From NCBI RefSeq assembly GCF_002846365.1, contig NZ_PJMW01000002.1, positions 4,960,001 to 5,024,000 of the forward strand: a stretch of 64,000 nt of DNA, given 5' to 3'. The first letter of the stretch is position 1. Each line of letters opens with the position of its first letter. The position numbers and the translations under genes are program-made. Positions 35,975-43,653 of this stretch are shown one piece after another. Below the pieces are notes generated by a model that ran no database searches, was not told the DNA's origin, and worked only from the letters and a program-made list of their open reading frames with translations. This DNA is from Nocardia fluminea. Its GTDB lineage: Bacteria; Actinomycetota; Actinomycetes; Mycobacteriales; Mycobacteriaceae.

Positions 35975-36517
35975 TCAGAGTGAATTCGGCGGTGTGAAGA
36001 TCGTCGGCAGCTGGTCGAACCAGTGCAGCACCGCGCGCTCGTAGGCGATGCCGAATTCGAGAGTCGCTCGCTGGTGGGGGGCCAGGGCGGTCTCGTCTTC
36101 GTCGAGGTAGCGGTCGAGGCGGTCCTGATGAATGTTCTTGTTGGCGGCGATGATCCGATCGCGATGCGCCGGCTCCAGGTGCTCGCCGAAGGACAGTGTG
36201 AGCAGCAGCGGCACGCGGATGGTCTCGGCGCCCGGGTCGCGTCCGATCCACTCGGCGAAGGCCTCGCGCCCGACTTCGGTGATCCGGTACGGCGTGCGCT
36301 CCCTGGCGCCGCGTTCGCCCTTGGTCACCAGGCCGGCGGCGTCCATCGTGGACAGTTCGCGATAGACCTGGCTCTGAGTGATGGTCCAGAAGTCGCCGAT
36401 ACGTTGCTGGGCCTGCGTCGCGAGATCCCAGCCCGACTTCGGGCCCTCGTGGAGGAACCCGAGTAGCGAGGCCGCGGTGGAGTTCAGTGGGCGGCGTCGA
36501 GTCACGGTGTCGGTCAA
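35975..36517 (-). CDS. PadR family transcriptional regulator
   Basis: 180 residues. The N-terminal winged HTH (AASLLGFLHEGPKSGWDLA, TQSQVYRELSTMDAAGLV) and the charged wing (RERTPYRITEVGREAFAEWI) are typical of PadR; the C-terminal helix pair forms the dimer (Vir_act_alpha_C) domain. The TTG at 36517 with GGGAG 7 nt upstream is likely; a GTG at 36505 is an alternative. A perfect dyad lies 20 bp upstream, suggesting autoregulation. Confidence 0.85.
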   Translation of the reverse strand: MTDTVTRRRPLNSTAASLLGFLHEGPKSGWDLATQAQQRIGDFWTITQSQVYRELSTMDAAGLVTKGERGARERTPYRITEVGREAFAEWIGRDPGAETIRVPLLLTLSFGEHLEPAHRDRIIAANKNIHQDRLDRYLDEDETALAPHQRATLEFGIAYERAVLHWFDQLPTIFTPPNSL

Positions 36518-36537
36518 CGGTCAACTCCCTTCGAACT

Positions 36538-36556
36538 ACATTCCTAAGTGGAATGT
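36538..36556. promoter_or_regulatory. PadR operator candidate
   Basis: ACATTCC-TAAGT-GGAATGT, a perfect 7-bp inverted repeat with a 5-nt spacer, just upstream of the PadR start. The ATGT...ACAT outer bases agree with known PadR boxes. Confidence 0.65.
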
Positions 36557-36616
36557 TACGCCTGTGCGCGGTCCACCAATAGTGCCGGTGTTGCGGCACG
36601 TTCGCCGGACCGGGGT

Positions 36617-36653
36617 GCGGCGGTGGCGCTCGCGCGCTGAGCGCCACCGCCGC
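36617..36653 (-). terminator. Terminator of the ubiquitin-like protein gene
   Basis: Perfect 14-bp stem GCGGCGGTGGCGCT / AGCGCCACCGCCGC with a 9-nt loop, 8 bp after the stop of the exported protein gene. Confidence 0.8.
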
Positions 36654-36661
36654 GGCCGGGC

Positions 36662-37177
36662 TCAGGCTACGGCGAGAGTCACGATGTCGCCGTCGGCCAG
36701 TTCGTAGGACGCCAAGGTCTCGGAGTCCACGAGTTCGACGTCGCTCGCGGTGACGAGCTGCTGCTCAGCCGCCGGAACGCCGGTCTGCTCCTGGATGAGA
36801 CCCTTCAGGTCCTGGACCGTGGCCGTGCTGTCGATGCTGACCGGGATGGACTCGCCGTCCACGCCGTTCACCGTCAGCGTGATGCTGGTGGCGCTCTCGG
36901 CGAGCGGCGCCCCCGGCAGACCCGGCAGGCCGGGTGTCGCGGGCAGCCCCGGTGCGCCCGGAACCGCAGGCACTTCGGGCGCGATGGGTGCCGCGGGCGC
37001 GACGGGTGCCGCGGGCGCGATGGGTGCCGCGGGTGCGGCTGGTGGCGCGGGTGGGGCCGGCTGCGCCGACGCGATGCCCGCGACGGGCACCGTCATGGCG
37101 GCGGCTATCAGGCCGACCGTCACGCCGCGCCGTAATCGGGTACCGAGGGTGTGTTGTGCGTGGTGCTGAACTCTCAT
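36662..37177 (-). CDS. Exported Pro/Ala-rich protein with C-terminal ubiquitin-like domain
   Basis: 171 residues. A Sec signal peptide (basic RLRR, hydrophobic TVGLIAAAMTVPVAGI) is predicted to be cut after ASA38. Residues 39-95 are Pro/Ala-rich PAP and PGL repeats, probably an extended spacer. Residues 98-171 match ubiquitin closely in pattern: TVQDLKGLIQEQTGVPAAEQ aligns with the TIENVKAKIQDKEGIPPDQ helix region, followed by Q-LV, L-D-ETL-SYEL and a final TLAV strand. Lys125 aligns with ubiquitin Lys27. There is no C-terminal Gly-Gly, so conjugation is not expected. The ATG at 37177 is preferred (AAAGGA 9 nt upstream). Function unknown. Confidence 0.75.
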   Translation of the reverse strand: MRVQHHAQHTLGTRLRRGVTVGLIAAAMTVPVAGIASAQPAPPAPPAAPAAPIAPAAPVAPAAPIAPEVPAVPGAPGLPATPGLPGLPGAPLAESATSITLTVNGVDGESIPVSIDSTATVQDLKGLIQEQTGVPAAEQQLVTASDVELVDSETLASYELADGDIVTLAVA

Positions 37178-37442
37178 CGTGGTGAGTCCTTTCATCGTCC
37201 GCGGGGGACGCGTTGGGGAATCGAACCAGGAAACGAGCTGTCACGCTGTGGTGCTCGCGGGCATGCCCGCGGAACCAGTGTGCCACCGCCGATGCGTCTC
37301 GCCGGGTCGCGTCGACCGCGCGGGTCGCCGGGGATCGCGGTCGCCGCGGCAGGCCCCCGAGTCGCCGGGCGGGCGGTCGCGGGCATTCAGGGCCGCTCGG
37401 TGCGGGGTACCGACCGTGCGGTTTGCTGATGTGCCGGTGCGG
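37178..37442. other. Intergenic region with perfect palindrome
   Basis: 265 bp between the cobIJ stop and the exported-protein start, both on the minus strand. The only structure I see is the 16-bp perfect palindrome CGCGGGCATGCCCGCG at 37256-37271, which could be a terminator for cobIJ or a regulator site. No gene was recognised. Confidence 0.5.
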
Positions 37443-39113
37443 CTACCTGCTCGGCACCGACCCGTACCTACGCGAAGTGAAAACGCGGGTGCCTTCCGGC
37501 GTGTCGAAGGTCGTGGTGGTCGAGGAGCCGATGATCAGCAGCGTGCGCATGTCGACCTCGTCGGGATCGAGCGCACCGAGCGTGGTCACCCGGACGGATT
37601 CGGTCGGTCCGCCGACATCGCGGCCCAGCACCACCGGCGTGTGCGGGGGACGGTGTTCGAGCAGCACCTCACGCATGGCGCCGACCTGCCAGCGGCGCTG
37701 CGAGGAGGCCGGGTTGTAGATCGCGATGGCCATGTCGGCCGCCGCGACCGCCGAAAGGCGTTGTGCGACGACATCCCACGGCTTGAGCCGGTCCGACAGC
37801 GAGATCATCGCGTAGTCGTGACCGAGTGGCGCGCCGACCCGGCTCGCCACCGCGTTGGCGGCGGTCAGCCCCGGCAGCACCCGCACCGGGACATCCTTGA
37901 ACTGCGGTTCCGCCGACACCTCGAGAACGGCCGCCGCCATCGCGAAGACGCCCGGATCGCCCGAGGACACCACCGCCACGCGAGCACCCCGCTTGGCCAG
38001 GTCCAGTGCCATCGCGGCGCGCTCGGATTCGACCTTGTTGTCGCTGGCGTGCCTGCGCTGACCCGCGCGTTCGGGGACCCGATCTATGTAGGTGGTGTAC
38101 CCGACCAGGTCCGTCGCCTCCGCCAACGCGGCGGTGACCTGCGGCGTCGTCCAGTCCGCATCGCCGGGCCCGAGCCCGACGACGACGACTTCGCCCGGCG
38201 AGACGTCCGGTCCGGTCACCTCGTCACTCCGCACCGCGGCGGGGTGATTCGGCTCCGTCACCGCCGTGCTCGCGTGGTCAGGGCCGGCCGCGATACGGCC
38301 GGGCACTGTCGCCGCGGTGCTCGCGCTGTCGCCCGCGGTCTCGAGTCGACGGCCGGGGGTGGCGTTCGCGGGGATCACGGTGGTCGGCGTCGGACCCGGG
38401 ACGAGGGTGATCGAGAAGTACGGCACCTCCGACTCGTCGACGTCGGCCGCGGCGAGCACCCGCTGCCGGGTGCTGCTCGCGCGTTCGACGTAGTAGGCGT
38501 CGTGCAAGCGGCCCGAATCCGCCAGTGCCCGGCGCACACCGGGAAACGTGCGGCCCAGCTTCATGATCGCGGCGGCGTCGGTCTCGCGCAGGCGCTCGGT
38601 CAGTTCCTCGACGGGCATGGTGCCGGGCAGCACCGTGAGCACCTGCTCGCCCTCCACCAGCGGCGTTCCCAGTGCCGCGGAGGCCGCACTGACCGAGGTG
38701 ATGCCGGGGACGATCTCGGCGTCGAATCGATCGGCCAGCCGCCGGTGCATGTGCATGTAGGAGGAGTAGAACAGCGGGTCACCGGCGGCGAGCAGCGCGA
38801 CGGTGCGGCCCGCTGCCAGGTGGGTGGCCAGCCGCGCGGCGGCCTGCTCGTAGAACTCGTCGATCGCGCCCTGGTATCCACCGGGATGATCGGTGGTCTC
38901 CACGGTCACCGGGTAGACGAGGTGCTCCTCGAGCTGACCCGCGCGCAGATACGGTTCGGCGATGGCGCGGGAGATGCTGCGGCCGTGCTTGGCGCTGTGG
39001 AAGGCGACCACATCGGCTTCGGCGATGAGCCGGGCGGCCTTCACCGTCACCAGTTCCGGATCGCCGGGGCCCAGGCCGATACCCCACAGTTTCCCGGTGC
39101 TGACCTCGCTCAT
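37443..39113 (-). CDS. cobIJ: CobIJ fusion: precorrin-2 C20- and precorrin-3B C17-methyltransferase
   Basis: 556-residue fusion of two SAM-dependent tetrapyrrole methylases. CobI occupies residues 1-245 ([37 protein letters not shown]); a 60-residue Ala/Thr/Pro-rich linker spans about 246-307; CobJ runs from 308 to the end ([31 protein letters not shown]). The fusion is normal in mycobacteria, though the linker here is long. The ATG overlaps the cobH stop (ATGA). Confidence 0.93.
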   Translation of the reverse strand: MSEVSTGKLWGIGLGPGDPELVTVKAARLIAEADVVAFHSAKHGRSISRAIAEPYLRAGQLEEHLVYPVTVETTDHPGGYQGAIDEFYEQAAARLATHLAAGRTVALLAAGDPLFYSSYMHMHRRLADRFDAEIVPGITSVSAASAALGTPLVEGEQVLTVLPGTMPVEELTERLRETDAAAIMKLGRTFPGVRRALADSGRLHDAYYVERASSTRQRVLAAADVDESEVPYFSITLVPGPTPTTVIPANATPGRRLETAGDSASTAATVPGRIAAGPDHASTAVTEPNHPAAVRSDEVTGPDVSPGEVVVVGLGPGDADWTTPQVTAALAEATDLVGYTTYIDRVPERAGQRRHASDNKVESERAAMALDLAKRGARVAVVSSGDPGVFAMAAAVLEVSAEPQFKDVPVRVLPGLTAANAVASRVGAPLGHDYAMISLSDRLKPWDVVAQRLSAVAAADMAIAIYNPASSQRRWQVGAMREVLLEHRPPHTPVVLGRDVGGPTESVRVTTLGALDPDEVDMRTLLIIGSSTTTTFDTPEGTRVFTSRRYGSVPSR

Positions 39114-39745
39114 TCCTGTTCGCTCGCAATCGCATTCAGTGCCGACGCGGTGATCGCGCTGCCGCCGCGCCTGCCGCGGACGGTCAGATACTCGATCCCG
39201 CCGAAGTCGATCAGCGCCTGCTTGGATTCGGCGGCACCGATGAACCCGACCGGGATGCCGATGATCGCGGCGGGACGCGGCGCGCCGGCATCGAGCATGT
39301 CGAGCAGGTGGAACAGCGCGGTCGGCGCGTTGCCGATGGCCACCACCGCGCCGTCGAGCTGGTCGCGCAGCAGTTCCAGCGCCGCCACCGAGCGCGTATT
39401 GCCCAGTCGCGCGGCGAGTTCGGGCACGCGCGGGTCGGTGAGGTGGCACAGGACCGCGTTGTCGGCGGGCAGCCGCTGGCGGGTTACCCCCGAGGCCACC
39501 ATATTGGCATCGCAGATGATCGGCTTACCCGCGTGCAGTGCGGCGCGCGCGGCGGCGATCACACCGGGGGAGTAGGCGATGTCGGGGGCCAGGTCGACCT
39601 GCCCGCAGCCGTGGATCATCCGCACCGCTACCCGTTCCACATCGGGGGGGAAACCGGCGAGATCCGCCTCGGCGCGGATCGTCGCGAACGAGCGCCGATA
39701 GATCTCGGCCCCGTCGGTGAGGTAGCTGGCACGCACGTCGGACAT
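39110..39745 (-). CDS. cobH: Precorrin-8X methylmutase CobH
   Basis: 211-residue enzyme that moves a methyl from C11 to C12 to give hydrogenobyrinate. The catalytic His45 is in [12 protein letters not shown], and [13 protein letters not shown] and [13 protein letters not shown] are conserved blocks. It heads the cobH-cobIJ unit; cobIJ begins in the last 4 bp of cobH. Confidence 0.93.
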   Translation of the reverse strand: MSDVRASYLTDGAEIYRRSFATIRAEADLAGFPPDVERVAVRMIHGCGQVDLAPDIAYSPGVIAAARAALHAGKPIICDANMVASGVTRQRLPADNAVLCHLTDPRVPELAARLGNTRSVAALELLRDQLDGAVVAIGNAPTALFHLLDMLDAGAPRPAAIIGIPVGFIGAAESKQALIDFGGIEYLTVRGRRGGSAITASALNAIASEQE

Positions 39746-39788
39746 GGCGACAACCCTAGAACCTGTGTCTGACGTGGTGTCCGGCGGC

Positions 39789-40226
39789 TCAGGTGCGGGG
39801 GCGTTCGAGAATGCGCGACATCACCAGCGAGCTGCGGGTGCGCCCCACGCGCGCGTTCTCCCTGATCCGTTCGACGGTCACCTCGATCTCGGCCATGTCG
39901 GTGGCCATCACGTGCACGAGCGCGTCGGCCTCGCCCGCGATCGTCCACACCCCGACCACCTGCGGTATCGGTTCGAGGGTGCGGCGCAGTTCGGCCGGGG
40001 AGATGTTGTCGCGGTAGTAGACCTCGACGTAGGCCTCGGTCTTCCAGCCCAGCGCCGCCGGGTTGACCTGCGCGGTGAACCCGGTGATCTGTCCGCTGGC
40101 GACCATCTTGTCCACCCGCCGTTTCACCGCGGGGGCGGACAGCCCGACCACCGACCCGATCTCCTGGAACGAGGCGCGGGCACGGGTCAGCAGTTCCGCG
40201 AGAATGCGCCGATCGAGATCGTCCAC
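39789..40226 (-). CDS. Lrp/AsnC family transcriptional regulator
   Basis: 145 residues: N-terminal HTH ([40 protein letters not shown]) and C-terminal RAM domain ([26 protein letters not shown]). The GTG at 40226 has AAGGAG 4 nt upstream and gives the usual DDLDRRIL start; a longer ATG start at 40262 is less likely. Divergent from ddaH, as in mycobacteria (Rv2324/Rv2323c), so arginine or a related amino acid is a likely signal. Confidence 0.87.
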   Translation of the reverse strand: MDDLDRRILAELLTRARASFQEIGSVVGLSAPAVKRRVDKMVASGQITGFTAQVNPAALGWKTEAYVEVYYRDNISPAELRRTLEPIPQVVGVWTIAGEADALVHVMATDMAEIEVTVERIRENARVGRTRSSLVMSRILERPRT

Positions 40227-40243
40227 GTCGCTCCTTTTCCCTT

Positions 40244-40282
40244 TTGCGCAATGATTCTCCATTTCTACACCGGAATGCGCAA
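40244..40282. promoter_or_regulatory. Repeated TGCGCAA elements between lrp and ddaH
   Basis: TTGCGCAA at 40244-40251 and ATGCGCAA at 40275-40282 are 31 bp apart (three helical turns) in the divergent promoter region; a degenerate third copy (GTGCAATGCG) is near 40300. Arrays of phased sites suit Lrp octamers. Confidence 0.45.
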
Positions 40283-40357
40283 CGAAACGGCGTTCCGCGT
40301 GCAATGCGACGGCGATTACGGTCGGTGAAACCGTCCGCGCAGCCACCAGGAGTCCTG

Positions 40358-41221
40358 ATGACCGCCGCTAGCCCCCTTCGTGTCTCAGCGCCCGCGCGGA
40401 TCGCCTCCCCGCGCCGCTATGTGCTGTGCCGTCCCGACCATTTCGAGGTCACCTACGCGATCAACCCGTGGATGGATCCGGCCGCTCCGGTGGACCGGGC
40501 GCGCGCGCTCGCCCAGTGGGAGATCCTGCGCGCGACCCTGGAAGCGCACGGGCACACCGTGGAAACGGTGCCCGGCGAACCCGGTCTGCCGGATATGGTC
40601 TTCGCCGCCAACAGCGGCATCGTGATCGGTGGACACGCGCTCTCGGCCCGGTTCGCCCACCCCGAACGCGCCGCCGAGGGGCCCGCGTTCCATCGGTGGT
40701 TCGCCGCACGGGAACTGCGTGCGCTGGCCGCGGCGGCCGAAACCAACGAGGGCGAGGGCGATTTCGCGTTCGCCGGGCAGCGAATTCTGGCCGGTGTCGG
40801 GTTCCGCTGTTCGCCGGCCGCGCACGCGGAGGTGGAACGGTACTTCGACCTGCCGGTGGTGTCCCTGGAGCTGGTCGACCCGCGCTTCTATCACCTCGAC
40901 ACGGCCCTGATGGTCCTCGACGACACCACCGTGGCCTACTACCCGGCCGCGTTCAGTGCGGCCGCGCGCGATGTGCTGAACGCGCTCTATCCGGACGCGA
41001 TCCTCGCCGACGGCAACGACGCCGTCTGCTTCGGCTTGAACGGGCTCAGCGACGGCGAACACGTCTTCCTCGACCCCGGTGCCACCGGGCTCATCGCGCA
41101 GTTGCGTGCGCGCGGATTCGTCCCCGTTCCGCTGGATCTGTCCGAACTGCGCAAGGGCGGCGGCGGCGTGAAGTGCTGTGTGCTCGAACTGCACACCCGC
41201 CGCGACACGACCGTCCGCTGA
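40358..41221 (+). CDS. ddaH: Dimethylarginine dimethylaminohydrolase/amidinotransferase family protein
   Basis: 287-residue guanidine-modifying enzyme. The substrate-binding PDMVFAANSGIVI and the acidic NEGEGDF segment, the catalytic His in FYHLDTALMVL and the nucleophilic Cys in GGGVKCCVLELH are in place. It probably hydrolyses dimethylarginine or a related guanidino compound. AGGAG lies 7 nt before the ATG. rocD, its usual partner, is not here. Confidence 0.87.
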   Translation: MTAASPLRVSAPARIASPRRYVLCRPDHFEVTYAINPWMDPAAPVDRARALAQWEILRATLEAHGHTVETVPGEPGLPDMVFAANSGIVIGGHALSARFAHPERAAEGPAFHRWFAARELRALAAAAETNEGEGDFAFAGQRILAGVGFRCSPAAHAEVERYFDLPVVSLELVDPRFYHLDTALMVLDDTTVAYYPAAFSAAARDVLNALYPDAILADGNDAVCFGLNGLSDGEHVFLDPGATGLIAQLRARGFVPVPLDLSELRKGGGGVKCCVLELHTRRDTTVR

Positions 41222-41268
41222 CCGAGGTAGCGACCGGCCACCGACACCCTCGGACACGCGGCCGGGGT

Positions 41269-41390
41269 GCACACGATGCCCTGCGACACTTCGCCACGCC
41301 CCCCCCGAGCCTTCACCCGGTTACGTAGCGATCGGCGTTCGGATGTGGCACGACGATGAGCCGCTCGGCCGTCACCTGCAAGGTGGACAT
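41269..41390 (-). pseudogene. Remnant of an RNA-ligase-like (DRB0094 type) gene
   Basis: The minus strand reads MSTLQVTAERLIVVPHPNAD from 41390 to a stop at 41313, then in another frame GEVSQGIVC near 41292-41269. As I recall the family, both are N-terminal-domain motifs of DRB0094-type RNA ligases, normally about 80 residues apart; here they nearly abut. An internal deletion plus loss of the rest explains this. About 250 bp (41222-41470) holds no other gene. Confidence 0.45.
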
Positions 41391-41470
41391 GCCCACCCCC
41401 TCGTGGTGAGAAGGCAAGGGTACGAAACGATTCCGCGACCGTCGATCGAGTTTCGCTCGGCTGCCGGAGT

Positions 41471-42760
41471 TCAGGGCGTGGTGGCCGCGTCGTCGGTGTC
41501 GACGCGGTAGCCGCGCTCGGTGGCGACGACGTCGGTCACGGAACCGCGTGGGCGGCCGCAGCGGCGGTCGCACCCGGACCAGTGCTGGCGACCCGCCACG
41601 GTGACGGATTCGGCCGGAAGGAGTTCCTTCGCCGGTGTCCGCTGCTCGGAAGTTCCAGTCGCGGTGCTGATCTCGGGTTCGGCTGAGGTGGCGGTGTGCT
41701 CGGTCGGTTGCTCCGGTTCGGCCGAAGCGGGCAGGACACGATCGGATTCGACGGCGGTGGCCAGGTCGGCGCGCACATCGGTGTGCGATTTCGCGCAGCC
41801 GGGGCGCCCGGCGCAGGCGCTGACCTGCAACCACGGGGAATTCGCGTCGAAGATCAGACCCATCGGCGCGAGCACCCGCACCACGGTTTCGGCGGGGCCC
41901 TCGTCGAGATCGGTGATCACCAGGCTGCGCCAGGGGGTGATGAACACCGGCCGTTCGACAGCGGCGAGGAATTCGGTGGTCCTGGCCGACAGTGTGCCCA
42001 GCGGCACCCCGGCGCCGAGGGTGACGAGGCCGTCCTCCTGATCGAGCCAGCCGATCGGAACAGCGTGTGTCGCACCGAGTTCGAGAGGTTCGCCGGCGGG
42101 GGAGCGGTCTAGCGTCTCGAGCACGGATTCGACGCCGCCCGCGATCTCGTGCAGCCGCCACTGCCCCGACGCGCTGGTTCCCCGCAGATCGAGGAAGCCG
42201 CGCGCCGCGTCGAGCATCACGTCCACGGCTTCGCTCGCGGAGACCCGGAGCCCGGTGTCGGCGCCCGCCAGCAGCAGCGCGAACTCGTCGGTGCCCACCG
42301 CCTGGACGCCGATGTCACCGTGCAGCGTGCTCACATCGCCGCGCCCGTCGTCGAGGGTGAACAGCACGCGCCCCGGCAGTTCCGACAGCTGGGCGTCGCC
42401 CCGCAATCCGGCGTCGAGGTCGGTCGCGAGCCCGTGCACGTCCGCGAATCCGCCCACTCGTCCCGACAGCGGGGAGGCCACGATATTGCGCACCCGCTCG
42501 TGGGTCTCGCTGGGCAGCAGTCCCGCCGCGCCCAATCGTTGCGCGAGTTCGGAGGCGTCGCGGACTTGCCGCAGCTGGATGTTGCCTCGCGAGGTGAGCT
42601 CGAGATTCCCGTTGCCCAGGTCACGCGCCGCGTCGGCCAGGGTCTGCAACTGCGCCGGTTCCACCCGCCCGCCCGGCACACGAATCCGCGCCAAGGGCCC
42701 GTCGGCGGCTTGGTGCAACCGCAGAACCCCTGGGCAAGAATCGGGCGCGCTCCTGGTCAT
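41471..42760 (-). CDS. cobG: Precorrin-3B synthase CobG
   Basis: 429-residue sirohaem/4Fe-4S-type enzyme of the aerobic pathway. Two ferredoxin-like halves are visible: GNLELTSRGNIQLRQV near the N-terminus and the iron-sulfur Cys set Cys316, Cys322 (CAGRPGC), Cys397 and Cys401 (CDRRC). The 74-residue spacing between the Cys pairs is about twice the usual and includes a Glu/Thr/Ser/Pro-rich insert. The ATG giving MTRSAPDSCPG is used. Not adjacent to cobH, from which it is separated by lrp/ddaH. Confidence 0.88.
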   Translation of the reverse strand: MTRSAPDSCPGVLRLHQAADGPLARIRVPGGRVEPAQLQTLADAARDLGNGNLELTSRGNIQLRQVRDASELAQRLGAAGLLPSETHERVRNIVASPLSGRVGGFADVHGLATDLDAGLRGDAQLSELPGRVLFTLDDGRGDVSTLHGDIGVQAVGTDEFALLLAGADTGLRVSASEAVDVMLDAARGFLDLRGTSASGQWRLHEIAGGVESVLETLDRSPAGEPLELGATHAVPIGWLDQEDGLVTLGAGVPLGTLSARTTEFLAAVERPVFITPWRSLVITDLDEGPAETVVRVLAPMGLIFDANSPWLQVSACAGRPGCAKSHTDVRADLATAVESDRVLPASAEPEQPTEHTATSAEPEISTATGTSEQRTPAKELLPAESVTVAGRQHWSGCDRRCGRPRGSVTDVVATERGYRVDTDDAATTP

Positions 42761-42945
42761 GATGGTCAAGCCTACGACGCACCCGCTGCGCCCCGTCCGT
42801 GATGGGCGGCGCACGCGACCGAGGACCGATCGGCCCGCGCCAGCGATGTGACGAGGCCGACTCGCGTGACGGGGCGAAACGCGGGTAGTCGATAGGGTGA
42901 GTGGCGAACCCTTCGCCGGCTGAGTACTGACAGGAGAGTCGCCGC

Positions 42946-43620
42946 ATGCTGCGTGAATTCGTGGACAAGCGTGTCGTTCCCGCGCTCGACAGGGTCGCGC
43001 AGGCACAGGCGCCGGTGGTACATCGCTACGTCGACTGGTTGGGCCGCCGGCATCCGCAGGACGCGCCCGTGGAGATCGTGCAGCGGCTGTCGCGCCAGTA
43101 CCTGGTGGTCGTCACCGCCAGCGGCGTCGCGGTGGGGCTCACCGCGGCGGTGCCCGGGGTGGGCACAGTGCTCGGTCTGGCCGCGACCGGCGTGGACACC
43201 GCCGTGTTCCTCGAGGCGTCGTCGGTGCTGTCGGTCGGCGCCGCCGCGGCATACGGCCTCGATCCCGACGACTCGCGGCAGGCGCACCTGGTCTCGAAGG
43301 TCGTGCTCGGCGAGGCCGGCACCAAGGTGCTCGACGAGACCGCGGGTCACAAGACGGGCCAGTGGCTCGCGGTCGTCACCGACCGCATCCCCGGCCTGGC
43401 GAGCATGCCCGATTCCCCGGCCAAGCGTTTCCTCGTCAACTACCTGGTCAAACGCACGCTGCTGCTGTTCGGCACCCTGATCCCGGCGGGAATCGGTGCG
43501 GTGATCGGTGGCGTCGGCAACAACGCCCTCGGTCAATTGGTGATCGCGAACGTGTACCGCAATCTCGGCACGGGTTCCCCGGAGATGCTCGCCGCGGGCA
43601 CCGACCGATCCGCGACTTGA
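42946..43620 (+). CDS. Conserved membrane-associated protein of unknown function
   Basis: 224 residues. Two hydrophobic glycine-rich segments (about 52-82, VVVTASGVAVGLTAAVPGVG, and about 175-200, LLLFGTLIPAGIGAVIGGVG) flank a soluble middle region; the pattern loosely resembles EcsC-type proteins but I do not claim the family. CAGGAGAG before the ATG is a good ribosome binding site. It diverges from cobG with 185 bp between starts; nothing else was seen in that gap. Confidence 0.55.
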   Translation: MLREFVDKRVVPALDRVAQAQAPVVHRYVDWLGRRHPQDAPVEIVQRLSRQYLVVVTASGVAVGLTAAVPGVGTVLGLAATGVDTAVFLEASSVLSVGAAAAYGLDPDDSRQAHLVSKVVLGEAGTKVLDETAGHKTGQWLAVVTDRIPGLASMPDSPAKRFLVNYLVKRTLLLFGTLIPAGIGAVIGGVGNNALGQLVIANVYRNLGTGSPEMLAAGTDRSAT

Positions 43621-43653
43621 CCTTCGACTCGGTCGAACCCCGATCATGAACCG

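Noticed and set aside
37179..39575. 800-codon plus-strand frame opposite cobIJ
   Set aside because: Low-complexity basic translation, no start context, opposite conserved methyltransferases.
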